A DNA stretch of 64,000 nucleotides from Apostichopus japonicus (GCF_037975245.1 NC_092573.1:6682501-6746500), one strand, 5' to 3'; shown: positions 26,362 through 39,933, counted from the first letter of the stretch. A program made the numbers and translations. The notes: a model not told the origin generated them from the sequence alone.

Positions 26362-28486
26362 CTGACTAACAAATATGTAGATTTATCTTGATTTACTTTC
26401 AAAAAGAAGAAAAAAAGCTCGATTGATGGTATTCCTTTGTTTATAAATTACTGATACTCTTAAATTCAGTGTCTTTGCTTCAGTAAGCTACCCTTAACAT
26501 ATCCACGTCTAAATGCTTATTAACTAATGATCTTCCGCTGTCTGACTCGGAACCTAACACGGAAACTTGTTGACTTTCAATATTCCAGCGCCTTGATCCC
26601 TCTCATATACGTTAGTAACACCTGATTCAGCCTATCATTTATCATTATTCTTTCGTCTACCAAACCAATCACTTCTTTTAAATGACAAATTCGATTTATT
26701 TTACAAGCTCATCTCGAGTAGTGTGCAGTATTATTGAACTTTGTACACTGAATTAGTAGAGATATCAGTATTTATATAACGTATACAAGCAATTAAAAAC
26801 ACTGACAACCGCTTAACTCCGTACGCGTATATTGCGTGTACCGTTTAATAATATGCATGCTGCCCTATACATGTACGTATACACTTACACTATAGAGCGG
26901 CATTGCTTTCCCAGCGGTGTTTTGCCTTGGATATCACCGGCGTGAATTCGTACGACGCAGTGAGATACATGCGTGTCGCTCTGATGTGGATCCATTTAAG
27001 ATGTAAAAGATCAAGGTTATGTGTATACTAGCCTCACAGTAAAATAATACCTACAATAGGTTTCTTGTTGGAGATGAGTCAGTATAGGCCTACATATAGT
27101 GATCGCTCTCAAGGCAGTGACACACGTGGTATGCAGCCCTTGACGAAGGTCAAGTGTTCACTCCACATGTGTAATATTACGGTAACAGTATCCCACATTA
27201 GATCAACATCATTGAAAACATATCGTGAAGCGACCTCGTATATACACAAACAGATATGCCATATTAAATTTCCTGAACGGTCACAAAACTAAATTTCTCT
27301 GAAAAGTTCCATCGATAGGGAGTTTGATAACACTTTATTTCAATTCAAAAAATTCTAATTAAACTATACTTAAACAGAAAAGTAATTAATATAATGACGT
27401 CAGCATCCGCTACCCAGAAGTAATGATACTTTTACAAGTTAGGAGATGGGTAAATTAGAAAGCTTTATAAGGAGTTACATAGTTTATGTAAATATTTCTA
27501 CATCGCGGAAAACACAGAACCTTTGTAACAGGTATGTTAATGTTTACAGTTTACACGCTTTAACGTATACGCATAAAATGTTGTAATTTTAGTTGGTCTA
27601 ATAAAAGAAGCCAGAGATGCAGTAACTTCAGGACAGGGAAACAAATCTCTACCCGAACATACTGAAGAGAAGGAATGACGTCACAACACGTATGTATGTA
27701 GGCTCCAAAGATTGAGACTATTATCAACAATACAATTATAAAATCGATTTCTCGATATATCGCGGTATAATTAGAAGATGAAAAATAAAACAAATTTGGC
27801 TAATGAAATGTCTAAAACAACTTGTGTTTTTTGGATTACACATGTGTAAACAAACACACCACTTAAAATAAACCAGCAAACGAGAAGGAATACTGGATTC
27901 GATAACATTATGTCCGACGATGCTGATTGATAACATCTAGGCAATCAATACAGCGGACTGAGTCGAAGCACAGTTACACTTTTTCAATTAAATGTTTGAA
28001 TGTATTACTCATAACCAAACGAAAACGGAACCGACCTTTCCTGACATCCTTAGTACAGGACAGACCTTCAATGACACCATTGAGCTATATTGTAATCTAT
28101 AGAATCAGCGCTCACTCTTTCCCTCCCTCCCTCCCCTCACCCCCCCCCTCCCCCCTCTTCTCTCTCATTGCTTGGGGAAAAACTCTATCGTGATTTCTTT
28201 CTTCCTTTTCATCCCTGATAGTTTTTATATACTTATGTCAGATAAACTCTTAATTGGTGAATGAATTTGGAAAACCGTAAATGGCATCTGATGCAACATG
28301 GCTGATGCTATTGAAACGCATTATACTTTGCCGTCAACCATCATGGATTTCGAGAAAAATACCACGGTGGATTCTGCAGAAAGTCTTTCGGCAGCAATCG
28401 TATATATTTTACAGCCCTGACTGACACCTCATTAGTGCTAAAAATTTGCTTTGTATCAAAAAATTCAAGTTATCCCTATTATTGGC
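26358..28486. other. Non-coding stretch, nothing recognised
   Basis: Short open frames without recognisable content. A C-rich CCCTCC patch lies near 28119-28158. No tRNA or transposon end is visible. Confidence 0.45.
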
Positions 28487-28612
28487 TACGCGGACAATCT
28501 CCCCTCACTGACCCCACCTACCTCCCCCACACCCCCAAGTGTGCGGACAGTCTCCCCACACTTACCCCACTTACCTCCCCACACTTACCCCAAGTGGGCG
28601 GACAATCAATAT
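28487..28612 (+). repeat. Short C-rich tandem repeat with GCGGACA anchors
   Basis: A GCGGACAATCTCCCC-like phrase occurs at about 28490 and 28541, and GCGGACAATC again at about 28599, with CACACTTACCCCA blocks between. The copies are imperfect. Confidence 0.55.
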
Positions 28613-28924
28613 AAACTATAATAAAATAAGCTATAAGCATATATGAGTCACAAGTTTATGCCTGATCAAGGTTGGTTATCTTCAAATCATCGATTTATCC
28701 TTGGGCTCTATTTTACTGTATACTTGGTATCATTTGTGAATTGTCTTCAAATGTGAGGAAATTCACGACGGACGAATTAATCAAATTGACAATAAAAGTT
28801 CATTACTTGCCTCCGATATTCACGTCCTTGACTCATTTTGCTGGTTTTTACAGAGTAAAGTCGACAAGACTGGCGTCCATGGCAACTTGATTTCTGGTTA
28901 TAAGAGACTATCTACACAATATAA

Positions 28925-29331
28925 TACTCACTGCATACGCCAAACGACAGACATGCACTTCGCATATATATAGCGAATATAGATATAACGATATCACATC
29001 AAGTATATATGTGTTTCTATTTATTAACTATTTAAAACATGTTTAGTACATGAAGAGTCAGACCAGTTATATCAAGCTTGCGGGTCTACATAGAAAAGGT
29101 CTCTTGAACTTACGAAATGATGAATTGCCCACTTATTATAACCCTTGATCACTCTATGCGTCAAAACGACAGGCATGTACTTCGCCTCTACCGAATATAG
29201 ATATAACAAAGTTACATCAAAAGTACTGTTTGTAGTTAACAACTTTTGAAAACATGTATTGTACATGAAGAATTTAACCAGTTACTCAAACTAGCGCTTC
29301 TATTTAACTTACGAAATGATAAATTGCAACA
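28925..29331 (+). repeat. Diverged tandem duplication, unit about 220 bp
   Basis: Copy 1 (about 28925-29131) and copy 2 (about 29145-29331) share ordered blocks. Each begins CAAA(A)CGACAG[AG]CATG, then CGAATATAGATATAAC, TACATCAA, GTACATGAAGA and ACCAGTTA, and ends in AACTTACGAAATGAT. Intervening substitutions and indels mark an old duplication. No coding content. Confidence 0.7.
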
Positions 29332-29939
29332 GTTTTGTTTATTTGAATTGCTAAAAGTACAAACCAAGACCCCCCCCCTACCCCCGCACATACACAAGTA
29401 AAAAGTATAAACATTAAGCAGGATTTCTCGATAAAATGTCTAGCAGACTTGATGTAGGATATATTTTTACGCAGTAAAGTTGAGTGTGTCTCTTCCCCTG
29501 TCTAATGTAGCTTAAAGTTAAACCCATTTATAACATCGACACGAAAATGTGGATACATCTTTGATCTGCTAGGACTTCTTTTAAAAGCACTCATCCTTCG
29601 AAAATGCATTATGATAATCGTATAAGATGATTGTGATCTCTATATAAACATGTTTTTTTTTCATGTGAGTGCATGTGTTTTATTTATCACTCGGTTGCTT
29701 TCAATCACATTGTGAAGAGAAAAATGTATGTTTCATCCATAAAAGGTCATATATCTTGCTGCTTTCACCAGACTTTATCATATACATGTATATTCTCTAA
29801 AGTTAGAAAGATTAAAAGAGGGAAAAGAAAAACTGCTCTTAATATCTAAGGACAAACGAAACATTTTACAGATTCAAGATAATCGACTAGAGGTATATAG
29901 GCTGTATATGTCAGCGCTCTTTAACGACCCTTAATATTA

Positions 29940-29977
29940 ATGTATATGTTTATATATATATATGTATATGTATATAA

Positions 29978-30013
<36 letters not shown>

Positions 30014-30109
30014 GTATATATATATATGTTTATATATATATTTATATATATACATACATATATTTTTATATATATATTTTTATACATATATATATATATA
30101 TTTATATAC

Positions 30110-30174
<65 letters not shown>

Positions 30175-30179
30175 TATAT
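29940..30179. repeat. (AT)n compound microsatellite
   Basis: About 240 bases of AT alternation with TGTATA, TTTATA and TACATA interruptions. It lies just left of the large palindrome's flank. Confidence 0.9.
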
Positions 30180-30377
30180 TTCTTCTTTTATTACACTCAA
30201 AAATTGGAAATTGGCTCCATTTTTTGGCAGCGATGTCTCGACCCACGCGCCAAAATGGATCAATCGATTGCTCTCGACTAAGGGAACAACTCCCTTCTAT
30301 CATGGAGGTTTTACCCCCATGCTTCTATTAAGCGACTGTACTCGAACCAACCAAATGAGGTCTCGGTCTGAAATCAG

Positions 30378-30575
30378 ACTGAATCGATTTGAAAGTAGTC
30401 GCTCCACTCATCTAATGTTGCCTATTGTAACTTTGAAATGACACCATATTCAATATACGTCTTCTACATTTGATCACACATCCTCTTTTTTCACGTGGAT
30501 CTATGCAAATAGTCTATGGATCTAAATTATTTAAAAAAAAAATTCAAGCCATATATGTACATATATGTACATATA

Positions 30576-30611
<36 letters not shown>

Positions 30612-30810
30612 TATATGTACATATATGTACATATATGGCTTGAATTTTTTTTTTTAAATAATTTAGATCCATAGACTATTTGCATAGATCCACGTGAAAA
30701 ATGAGGATGTGTGATCAAATGTAGAAGACGTATATTGAATATGGTGTCATTTCAAAGTTACAATAGGCAACATTAGATGAGTGGAGCGACTACTTTCAAA
30801 TCGATTCAGT
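30378..30810. repeat. Near-perfect 433-bp palindrome
   Basis: The left arm begins ACTGAATCGATTTGAAAG at 30378 and the right arm ends with its exact reverse complement at 30810, so the centre is 30594. Reading inward, the arms agree over about 215 bases each. By eye the only differences are one base (CTCTTTTTT versus CTCATTTTT, read in the same sense) and one base in a poly-A/T run of 10 versus 11. The central roughly 85 bases are (GTACATATAT)n and (AT)n, themselves symmetric. No coding frame or transposase is present. It could be a fold-back element, a recent inverted duplication, or an assembly or library fold-back artefact. Confidence 0.9.

Positions 30811-30811
<1 letters not shown>

Positions 30812-30845
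<34 letters not shown>
30812..30845. repeat. Short (AT)n tract flanking the palindrome
   Basis: About 30 bases of alternating AT directly right of the palindrome arm, mirroring the AT tract to its left only loosely. Confidence 0.7.
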
Positions 30846-30847
<2 letters not shown>

Positions 30848-33232
30848 AAAGGCTCGTGTGACGTATCGATCCATACAGCATATTTTATTTCCTCTGTTAT
30901 AGTAACATGGGACTCATTAGCTGGTATGTTGATGAATTGCTTACGCCAAAGTCCCAGCAGGCTTGTACAGATGAATGCACCAACAACATTGTACAATATA
31001 TGTCGAACATATACTGCCATTAAAATCGATAATTTTCAGTATCAATGCAAATGAAACTAATTGTTGTTTGTTCTTATCACTTGAGTCGATACATGCGTAT
31101 ATAGGTAGCACGGAAGTTTGTAATGGAACAAGTGGGTTGCGGCTTTGAACTTGCCACTTGAGATTCTGTCGGTAGATGGAAAAAAACGCCTCTTATGAGA
31201 TGCTTTTTTATTTTACCTAAAATGAAAACCGAAAACGTATGTCGGGAACTGTCGACGTTTCAGAGGTTATATTTCACATTGAATCAATATTCTGTCAAAT
31301 GTCGATCCAACTTTGGCTAGTTTGAAAGTCGTGTCAGTGAATATATAGTTGGCCAACTATGCCAAAATGTGTATTAATTTTGAAGTCACTCAATCGTTGA
31401 CTTTAAGTATAATTGTGGAGTCATGTTACCATGAACAATCAATTCGTCTGAGTGCTTATAATAGAAGCGCTTTAACTTTTTAAGGTCGTTGACCACTTTA
31501 AACCATGTGATGCTGTCGATAATTCCTAAAGGCTATGAATTAATGACCTACAATCCATCTTTTCAAGGGATAATATTAAATTATAGACTAGCCCCACTAG
31601 CGGTACTTTCTAATGAACTGTAAACTTTGGCAAGTGACTCTGTTTAGTTAATGCGCACTGATATCGATTGGAAACACCACCAATGGCTTCATCATTACTG
31701 CTTAAGGTGACCATTATCCCGACGAAGGAAAAGTCCACGCGCGTTAATGCTTTTATTAGGGATTCGAAGAAAATAGCTGGAAGGGTTTGACTGTTAGAGT
31801 CTTGAAAAATATCATAAGTCACCTTAGTGACCTCCCAGTGACCTTCTTTGAGATGCCACAAATCCCACTCTGCAATTAAAGTCACGTGATGTCACTTTCA
31901 GCTCTAATTTTTTTTCTCTCTCAGATACTTGTTTCAAAACCACTCAGTCTCATCCAGGAAATGGATATAATTAAACAGGGATGAAATTAAAACAAAAACA
32001 GTAACAATTATATTAACACTTATCAAATTCTCTGAATTTAAAACCCGAATCTTTCTCATTCCCAGTTTAGTTGATTTGTACAACAGCTAGCTCTTAAGGG
32101 AATGAGGTATATAGTTTAATCCTAAGAGTATTGAATCATTTGATCCGTCTCATATTGCTTATACAGGCGTTGTGGGCATGCGTGCCGGTAAATTCACGTC
32201 GTGAGAAGAACGTGTGTATTGTTACTTCTCATTTCTTCTAAATTCAACTGACTGTGATTTTTGTTAGACAAAATATCGTTTACAATATCACGCATTTTAT
32301 CAATATAGTCAACATAACTCTTTTAATTTCAATTCAGAATTGCAAGTATTGGAGTAGTTTTCTATTGATAAATCTATCGTTAAATTTATCTCTTTGAATA
32401 GGAAGAGAGAGAATGTGACAGATTGATCATTTGTGCAACCCGTGCAGTGAACTCACGAGTTGACCATTTTCCTTTCTAATTTATCTTCCGTAAATATAAA
32501 CAATGCTACTGCTGTCATTATGTGTATTGTCAGTGGTAGATGAATATTTCAGCCAACAACTTTATCACTATGTTTATGCAACACTTCCAGTAATATGTAA
32601 CAGCTTAGGTATGTAACGCCATGCATTATTTAACATATTCACAAGTATGTAGTATATATCTTCCCACAGTATCCGAGTATATACACCAATAGAACAAACA
32701 TACAAACAACTATAGTGAACACAGTTTAGCATGATAAGTAATGTAAATAATGATCTCTTGTTTTGGGTAAATCTATCGTTTTAAAACAAAGAATGAAAGG
32801 TTGAATATGATTAAAGGAGCTGGATGCGGCAACCATGCCAGTTAACCAATGATTAGATTTCTTTCCAGTTCTAATGTACATATAGCTTCTGTAACACTCA
32901 TGAACAGTAAGCGTAATAAAAAATCCTTCAGTTTGTAAACCCACCTTAAGCGTATATCAGGACAATGTCAACCTTGGTTGGATATATGGACACAGGCGAA
33001 GCCGTGACGTCATAGCCATGTTCGTTACCGTTTGGAATTTTTTTTGGGAATTGTGATTAGTCACAAATGTCATTTTCTCTCAACCTGTTAATGAGATATG
33101 TGTTTATGTGGTGAAGTGTTATTTTTTAGTTTTCATGTTCTCTGGGCTATTCTTTTAAATATATTTAATGACACATCGATCTAAATAATTACCAATAATT
33201 AATTTCATGGGACATTTCCCATACAGATATAT

Positions 33233-33295
<63 letters not shown>

Positions 33296-34659
33296 AGGTC
33301 TTACAATTAGGATAACATTGGCTCATATACCCTATTTCGATTAAGTCATGCATGAAACCTCACTGGTTTCAATTACAAAGCTCTGCATTTTTAACGATAT
33401 TCACGATCACAACTTTTCCTTTTATATTCACGGTTGGTCAAATTTAGAATAAGTGACAACATGTTTTTCACACATAAGCCCCGCCAGCAATATGAGAGGA
33501 AATAAATTATTTCATATTCTATTTTACACTTTTCCTCATCTGTCGTGAGAGTTGTTGCACAAACAGAGTTACTGTGGGGGCTAAATATTTAAAAATTAAC
33601 ATCATGTAGAATATGAAAAACAGCTACTATAACTGCAGGTAAAACTTCGTGTGCCCTTTAAGCTTCGAAGATTAAGCAATAAACGTTGATGGTAATTTTT
33701 CATGTTCTAGTCGCACGAAGTAACGTCGTTTCCCTAAGAGTTTGTATCGCAAAAGACGTAGGTTGATCTGGGTTAATAAAATTAAGGAAAAAGTAATCAT
33801 CTTGTCTGAATCAAGATGTTTCCAATAAATGTCTTACAACATTTGCACCGGGGGAGGAAATGAGGAGGGGGTATGGAGGAGAACCAACGATTTAAAGAGT
33901 GTCGCCGAATATTTGTATCCTATAACTTGTGAAGAGCTTTGCGCTACACATGGTGGTGGCCCAAATTGAGGACGGGGGGAGGGAGGAGACAGTCGTCTAC
34001 ACCATGACGGGTGACGGACCTCATCTTGGCTAGGCCGGCCTGTCCAACAAATGGATTTGGACTTTCTCCTCTGATTTCTGCTGTTTATGTAAGTTTATGA
34101 AAACTTTGATAGATTTATTAATATTGAGCAATCATCTTCAATTAACGATAGGAATTTGAACATGATGTACTCATTCTTTTCTACTTTGTTTCATGACTGT
34201 TTCATGTAAAAAGTCATTCTATACTCGGGGAGATATTGCAATTCATCCCAATCTTATATCAGTGCACTGCTGCTAGCAAAGCAACCAATCAAGCATGAGA
34301 ATATATATATATATATATATATATATACACTACGGCATAACAAAGGACACACATAGACAAATGGAACCTTGACCTACACGTATTTTAGTGGTAATATGGA
34401 ATTGAGCAATAGTCTCAGAGACAATATTAAGTAGAGGATTAAACAGCTAAAAATATTTCATAGTAATCCAGTAATTTTAACTCAGCTCCAATTACTTCCA
34501 CGAGAAGAGTATTCGTCATATGTATACATATGCGGCAGACTGTACGGTGTAGAACATTGCTACAGCTGGATATGTGCACGATGAAACAAAATGTCAGAGC
34601 CGAGTTCTTAATTACCGAAATCGTAATGAGTTGGAAAGTCAAGAACAGTGATAAAACTT
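30846..34659. other. Non-coding stretch with an (AT)n tract at 33231-33292
   Basis: Nearly 4 kb without a recognisable gene. It contains a pure 60-base (AT)n tract at about 33231-33292, a shorter one at about 34299-34326, and purine-rich GGGGAGG patches at 33850-33870 and 33974-33990. Short open frames show no domains. Confidence 0.5.
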
Positions 34660-34738
34660 CCAGCCTCCACCGGGATTCGCATCCGTGCCTCCCGCTTTAT
34701 ATGCGGACAACCTAACCACTATAGGCTATGGATGCTGA
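34660..34738 (-). repeat. Degenerate tRNA-like sequence (probable SINE head)
   Basis: On the minus strand there is an A-box-like TAGCCTATAGTGGTTAG and, about 40 bases on, a B-box-like GGATGCGAATCC followed by CGGTG. The spacing fits an internal pol III promoter. A CCGC/GCGG anticodon-like stem encloses ATATAAA. The acceptor stem does not pair well, so it is not a functional tRNA. I read it as a tRNA-derived SINE or tRNA pseudogene. Confidence 0.5.
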
Positions 34739-34888
34739 TTGTATGTCCAGAGGTTCTAAACCGGTAAGGAAGATCGTAATTCCACTGTACGCGTTTGTCA
34801 CCTGTATCAACCAATACTAGTACTGTTTTGGTGTCATATTTGCCATACTCTAAAGATCAAACATGATGCTAACAAACTCGAAATCATA

Positions 34889-35036
34889 TATATATATATA
34901 TATTGTAGATAAAGATATAGTTATAGATATACATATAGATATAGATGTACATATAGATATAGATATACATATACGTATACACATACATATAGATATACAT
35001 ATACAATACATATAGATAGATATATCGATAGAATAA
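34889..35036. repeat. Compound (AT)n / ATAGATATACAT microsatellite at the LINE 3' end
   Basis: About 20 bases of (AT)n, then repeated ATAGAT, ATACAT and GATATA words. It abuts the 3' end of the minus-strand LINE, the place where CR1/L2-type elements commonly carry a simple-repeat tail. That it is the tail is inferred. Confidence 0.75.
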
Positions 35037-35044
35037 TAATAGCA

Positions 35045-38000
35045 AACACTTTTAAGGTCCTAATTATAAGCAAAAGTTGTCAAAAGAGCCGTAAAAATAA
35101 CATCAAAAACAAAACAAACCCAAACAAAACCAGCAAAGGTACCTCGTGAAGAGGTATGTTTTCAGCTTAGCCATGAACAGTGATTTATCGGGTATATGCA
35201 TTTTAGATAATTGGAAAGGGAATTGCATGACTTTGGACCAGAGATACAAAAAGTAAGACCAACAGTTTGAGGATCAAGTTAAGTTACAAGATTAGATTGA
35301 CGGGTATGGCGTTTTGAATTACTTATATAATTTCACAGAGATATTTTGGTGAGAAAATAATTTTTCATTGTATTCTTGCTTAAATTTGGTAACCAGTGCA
35401 ACGATCTAAGAAAGAGGGTAACGTAGGTGCATTGTGATTGCTCAAACAACAGTTTAGCAGCACAATTTTGAACTTTTTGCAGACGATTTGTGTAGGTATT
35501 TTGGAAGACCAATTAAAATGGTGTTACAGAAGTCGAGACGAGATGTCCCCAAAGCATAAAATAAACGTTCACTTAGTTCACGAGACAGACAGTGCCTTAT
35601 ATATATCTTATATTTCTGAGGTATACACAACATGATTGAACGATATTTGAGATATGTTTCTTAATGGTTAAATTTGTATCAAAGAAGGATGCCCAAATTT
35701 CGTGCATGAGTGCTTGGATTAACAATCGTCCCGCAAAGGTTTTAATCTTATGTTGGGCACCTGTGTTTGTCGTGGTTTTGATACTAACAACAAGAATTCA
35801 GTTTTGTCAGCGTTAAGTTTGAGTTTGTTTAGTACCATCCAATTCTGTATTTCAATAAATGTGTCTTGAATTAAGCCGATCTTAGTTTGGATGTCAGTTG
35901 GGTCATCTTAATTAACATCAGTCCAAATTTGCATATCATCAGCATATATACATATGGAAAGAAAGATTTGATTAACTAAGTAGAACATCACTCAGTGAGT
36001 AATAATGGGCCTATGACACTTCCCTAAGGCACACCAATTCTAAGAAGATGATCAGAAGATTGATGGGATTGAGTTTGAACTCTATTGTGCCCATCAACGA
36101 GATAAGACTTTACTAAACCTAAGGCCGTATTAAAAAAAAACACATTGAAATTTTTTAAACGTGTTAATAGTATGCTATGATCTATCGTACCAAAATCCGC
36201 ACTCAGGTCTAATATAGTAATAGATATCACAGCTTTACGCGTGTCAAGTGACATTACTGCAGCTTATTGGAAATATCCACCATGGCAGTTTTCACACTGT
36301 TTCCAGACATTTAGGCGGATTGATACGAGGAATATTAAGCATTTGTCTCAAATAAATGATCATGTATACGACTTGAAATGACTTTCTCAAATAGTTTAGA
36401 AACAAAACTAAGATTTGAAACTGGCCTGTAATTGCTTAATGCATTTTAGGTCAAGATTATTCTTTTTAAGCAATGGTCTGATAACTGCCTGTTTCATACT
36501 ACATGGGAAAATGCAATTTTTTAAATATATGATCATATAACGGCAGTAGCGTGGGCAAACACCTTTCAAGAAGAACTGATTGTAGAGGATCTAATTTGAG
36601 TTTACAAACTTTTAGAACTGATTCAACTTCTTCTACGAATGTAGGTGCAAATGAACTGAAACACAGTCATGTTATAGTTCTCGTGTGGCATACAGAGGTT
36701 GTAGCAGATGGCTGGTCAAATAAATCCAGATTTTTTCTTTCTAATATCGATGATTTTTGTTAACAAATAATCCGAAAATATGATTAGGAAGTAAGGAACT
36801 TTCAAATTTTGTTGGCATGTTATTTTCAAAAGTTTTGAATAATTCAGCTGCTGACTGTAAAGATGATTCAAATTTGTTCGTGTATAGGAGATGCGTTTGG
36901 TTTCCTTTTTATGAGGTGCTGGACATGATGGATTGTATTATAATATAATATGCTTCTTTGTCTGTAACCGATTTTGACCGAGTACGATATGTGCCACTCC
37001 GCTCTCCTATACGTGTATGTCTAGCGGCAGCGATACCCCCCCCAACCCCCACCCCCACCCATTAAACCACTGCCCTTTCTAACAGACGAACTGTTTCTTA
37101 TTTTTAAGATGAGCATGATTATTAAGGACATGTAGCAAATGCACTGTCAGTTTTAGAGGAATCAAAGGTCTCATCATTCACAGCAGGGAATTTATATCAT
37201 TCAAATCTTTGTAGAATCGATCGAGGTCGACATCTTTAATTTTCCTAAACGGGACAACTTTCATGCAGACACATCAGATTGAGATGTATGCACATTACAT
37301 AGTGATGAAGTGATAAGGCAGTGGTCTGAGACAGGCATATATAGGTGTTAAAACAACATTTTGTAAATGGGCATTTCTGTCGCCCCGAACTGAAAACAAT
37401 TGGGTCCAATATATTCCATGCCTGATGGATGGTGGGTTCAGTGACATGTTGAGCCAAGCCAAAAGAATCCAATATTTCAAAAAATGATCTCGTATTTCTG
37501 TCCAAATGCTTATTCAAATGAAAGAATATTTTCAATGCATGTACAACACAGAGACAATCAAGTATCGAGTTCTTCCAGAAACCTTTGGACTGATCCATTA
37601 TAGGCCGATAGATACAAATGACATGAATGTTTCCGGGTTTGGTTAGTAAAGTACATTGAAATATCCCAAAGGTTACAGTAAAGTATTTTCAAATATTCCA
37701 AACGTTAAAGCTTCAAATGGTGTATCATGGGATCTGATAACAGGCAAATAAGATTTGTATATGACCGCAACTGACACTACCATACGTATCAGCGAGTCGA
37801 GGGCAATTAAATATATTATTATCAAGCGGAACAATATCAGAAATTGTGCTTCCAATATGTCCCATCGGCCTTCAACCAAGTCTCGATAAAATATGCCAAA
37901 TCAAGAGTAGCAACCGAAAATGACATCATTTATTATAATTGCTTTATTGTGAACCGATCGAACATTTCATAAACCAAACTTTATGTTGATAACTGATTGA

Positions 38001-38060
38001 GTCTGTTGAGAACATACTTTTTTTTTTGGAGTTCTCAACTCGTTTATTGTCAGTTTGTTC
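35045..38060 (-). mobile_element. Decayed non-LTR retrotransposon (LINE) with endonuclease and reverse transcriptase remnants
   Basis: Read on the minus strand, with frameshifts and stops, the order is that of an APE endonuclease-reverse transcriptase LINE. Near 37930-37980 there is an endonuclease start (NKAIIINDVI), followed by ETWL near 37890 and VIYKSYLP near 37760. At 37245-37598 the endonuclease C-terminal part includes HLDRNTRSFFEILDSFGLAQ, HVTEPT and ILDPIVFS. The reverse transcriptase follows: NYRPVSNLSFVSKLFEKVI near 36360-36440; LDLSADFGTIDHSILLTRL near 36150-36215, where the usual AAFD is altered; then VP near 36025; and the catalytic YADD at 35935-35946, followed by KLNADKTEFLLL near 35800-35830. 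The family resembles CR1/L2/Jockey-like elements; I cannot place it more precisely. Dozens of stops show that it is inactive. The 5' boundary is approximate. Confidence 0.88.
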
Positions 38061-38173
38061 ATTTATACAACAATATCTACATTTCTCCTAATGTGCCACC
38101 ATGAGCATAATATTTCTTATATTTTTTGTTTGCCTCTGCATGTAGCATAATAATACAAACATATGTGACAAAC

Positions 38174-38175
<2 letters not shown>

Positions 38176-38205
<30 letters not shown>

Positions 38206-38206
38206 G

Positions 38207-38243
<37 letters not shown>

Positions 38244-38301
38244 GTATATACATATATATATATATATATGTATATATATATTTTTTTTTTTTTTTTTTTT
38301 T
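38176..38301. repeat. (AT)n microsatellite followed by poly-T
   Basis: Alternating AT with TGTATA interruptions, ending in a run of about 22 T at 38280-38301. Confidence 0.9.
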
Positions 38302-39933
38302 CCTTACATGTCACCTATAATTTCTGATATACACCGCTATTTCCGCTGTAACTTCGTTATCCACCGATACTCGATTCCCAGGGTCTTACTTCCCAGTCAT
38401 GAATCCGTCATTTTTAAATGTTTATATGTTATATGCCTCTTCCAGATTGCCTTTCACGTGGCTGAATTTTCACTCAGTGACATTCTAATAACGATATAAA
38501 GTTTTTTTTTATCTTTTTAATAAATCTGAGATAAAACGTTGACAACTGATGGTTACCTTGGAATGTTTGATAAGTTCAGTTCAGCTGTGGTAGTACCGTA
38601 GTAGTAGTAATCTTTCGGCAAAATTGTAATGAAAGAAAAACAGAGATAAAAATGGTACTGCCTAACCGCAAAACCTAAATAGAAAAAAACTGGGGAAAGT
38701 CAATAGCCAACCAGGTTTTTTTTTACTCATAACAGGGCATTAAATACGCCAAGCATGAAAATGAATAAACGGGCTCTGATTAGTTCCACGAGATTATACT
38801 ATGGTAGAGCGATCCAACGTAGGATGACAAATTATACGTATAGTTATTGGATGTCATGTTATGATGTAGAAATTTCATGCGTTGATATATTTTTCAATAC
38901 TCTTCTATGCCTTAAAATCCCTTAAAAATGTGATTTTCAAGTTTATTAAGCTGGCAGGCGTAGTTATGCTTACCATATGAATGAATGCAGGAAAGACGAA
39001 AATCCCACAACAGTTTACTCCAGGCTTATTAGAGAAGAAGGCAGTGTGAAATAGGAAAAGGGAAGTTGGAAAAAAAATGGATTTGACATTTGTGTGTGAT
39101 TGATAACGATTATGACAAAAACTTCGGGAAAACGAATGCTTTTTAATGGAATAGATTCACAAACCCTATACTCACTGCCGAATGACGCATGATATGAAGA
39201 ATGTAAGAGGGTGTCTTAGAACCATCGGTTACAAGCCCAACCCCCATTTATGGGGGGGGGTGGGAGTCAAATTCACAGTTAAAGATAAATTAGTGGTGTC
39301 AATAATAGGTCATTAATGTTTCTTTTTGTACTTATTGATGTGGTTTGTTTTTCTAATTATCTGTAAAATCTAGTCTGACTTTCTATAATTCCGTGATGTA
39401 TTTATGCAACATTGGAAAATTCTATATTCAATCGATCAGAGATTAGTTCAGTACTTAGTCAAAGCATATCTTATCCCATATGTAATAACCACAACTCTAA
39501 TATCAAATAAGTTCATTCTGTAGCTTATATGTATAGGGCATTGAGTCATGTAAATAATTGCATAGCGGCTATTCCTGGCTGGTAAGCTGGTATTATTCAT
39601 ACTTGGCATCTGGCATATTGAAAACAACAAAGAAAGGGAAGACTTAACGGAATTATATTTATTAATTATATATATATCATTGCCATCATTATTTTCTTGT
39701 TTACATGCAGTCATGAATAACTAATATAATAATTAGTCTATGTATCACTTTCATTAGTCATCGTCACCCACCTGTAATCTCTTTTCCTTTTATTTATCCC
39801 ACACCCTTCTCTTGCTACGTTTATTTATTTAAATATTTAACCTATATTTTAGTTGTTTTTGTGACCCATTTGCAGCTAATAATAGTATGTAATTTAAAAT
39901 TCTTTATATGATTTTACAAATGTTGGAGAGAGG
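38302..39933. other. Non-coding stretch, nothing recognised
   Basis: AT-rich sequence with no gene-like open frame. A G run occurs near 39253-39262. No transposon ends are seen. Confidence 0.5.

Noticed and set aside
37295-37480. Second frame overlapping the LINE endonuclease remnant
   Set aside because: It is a shadow of the frame carrying the recognisable endonuclease motifs.
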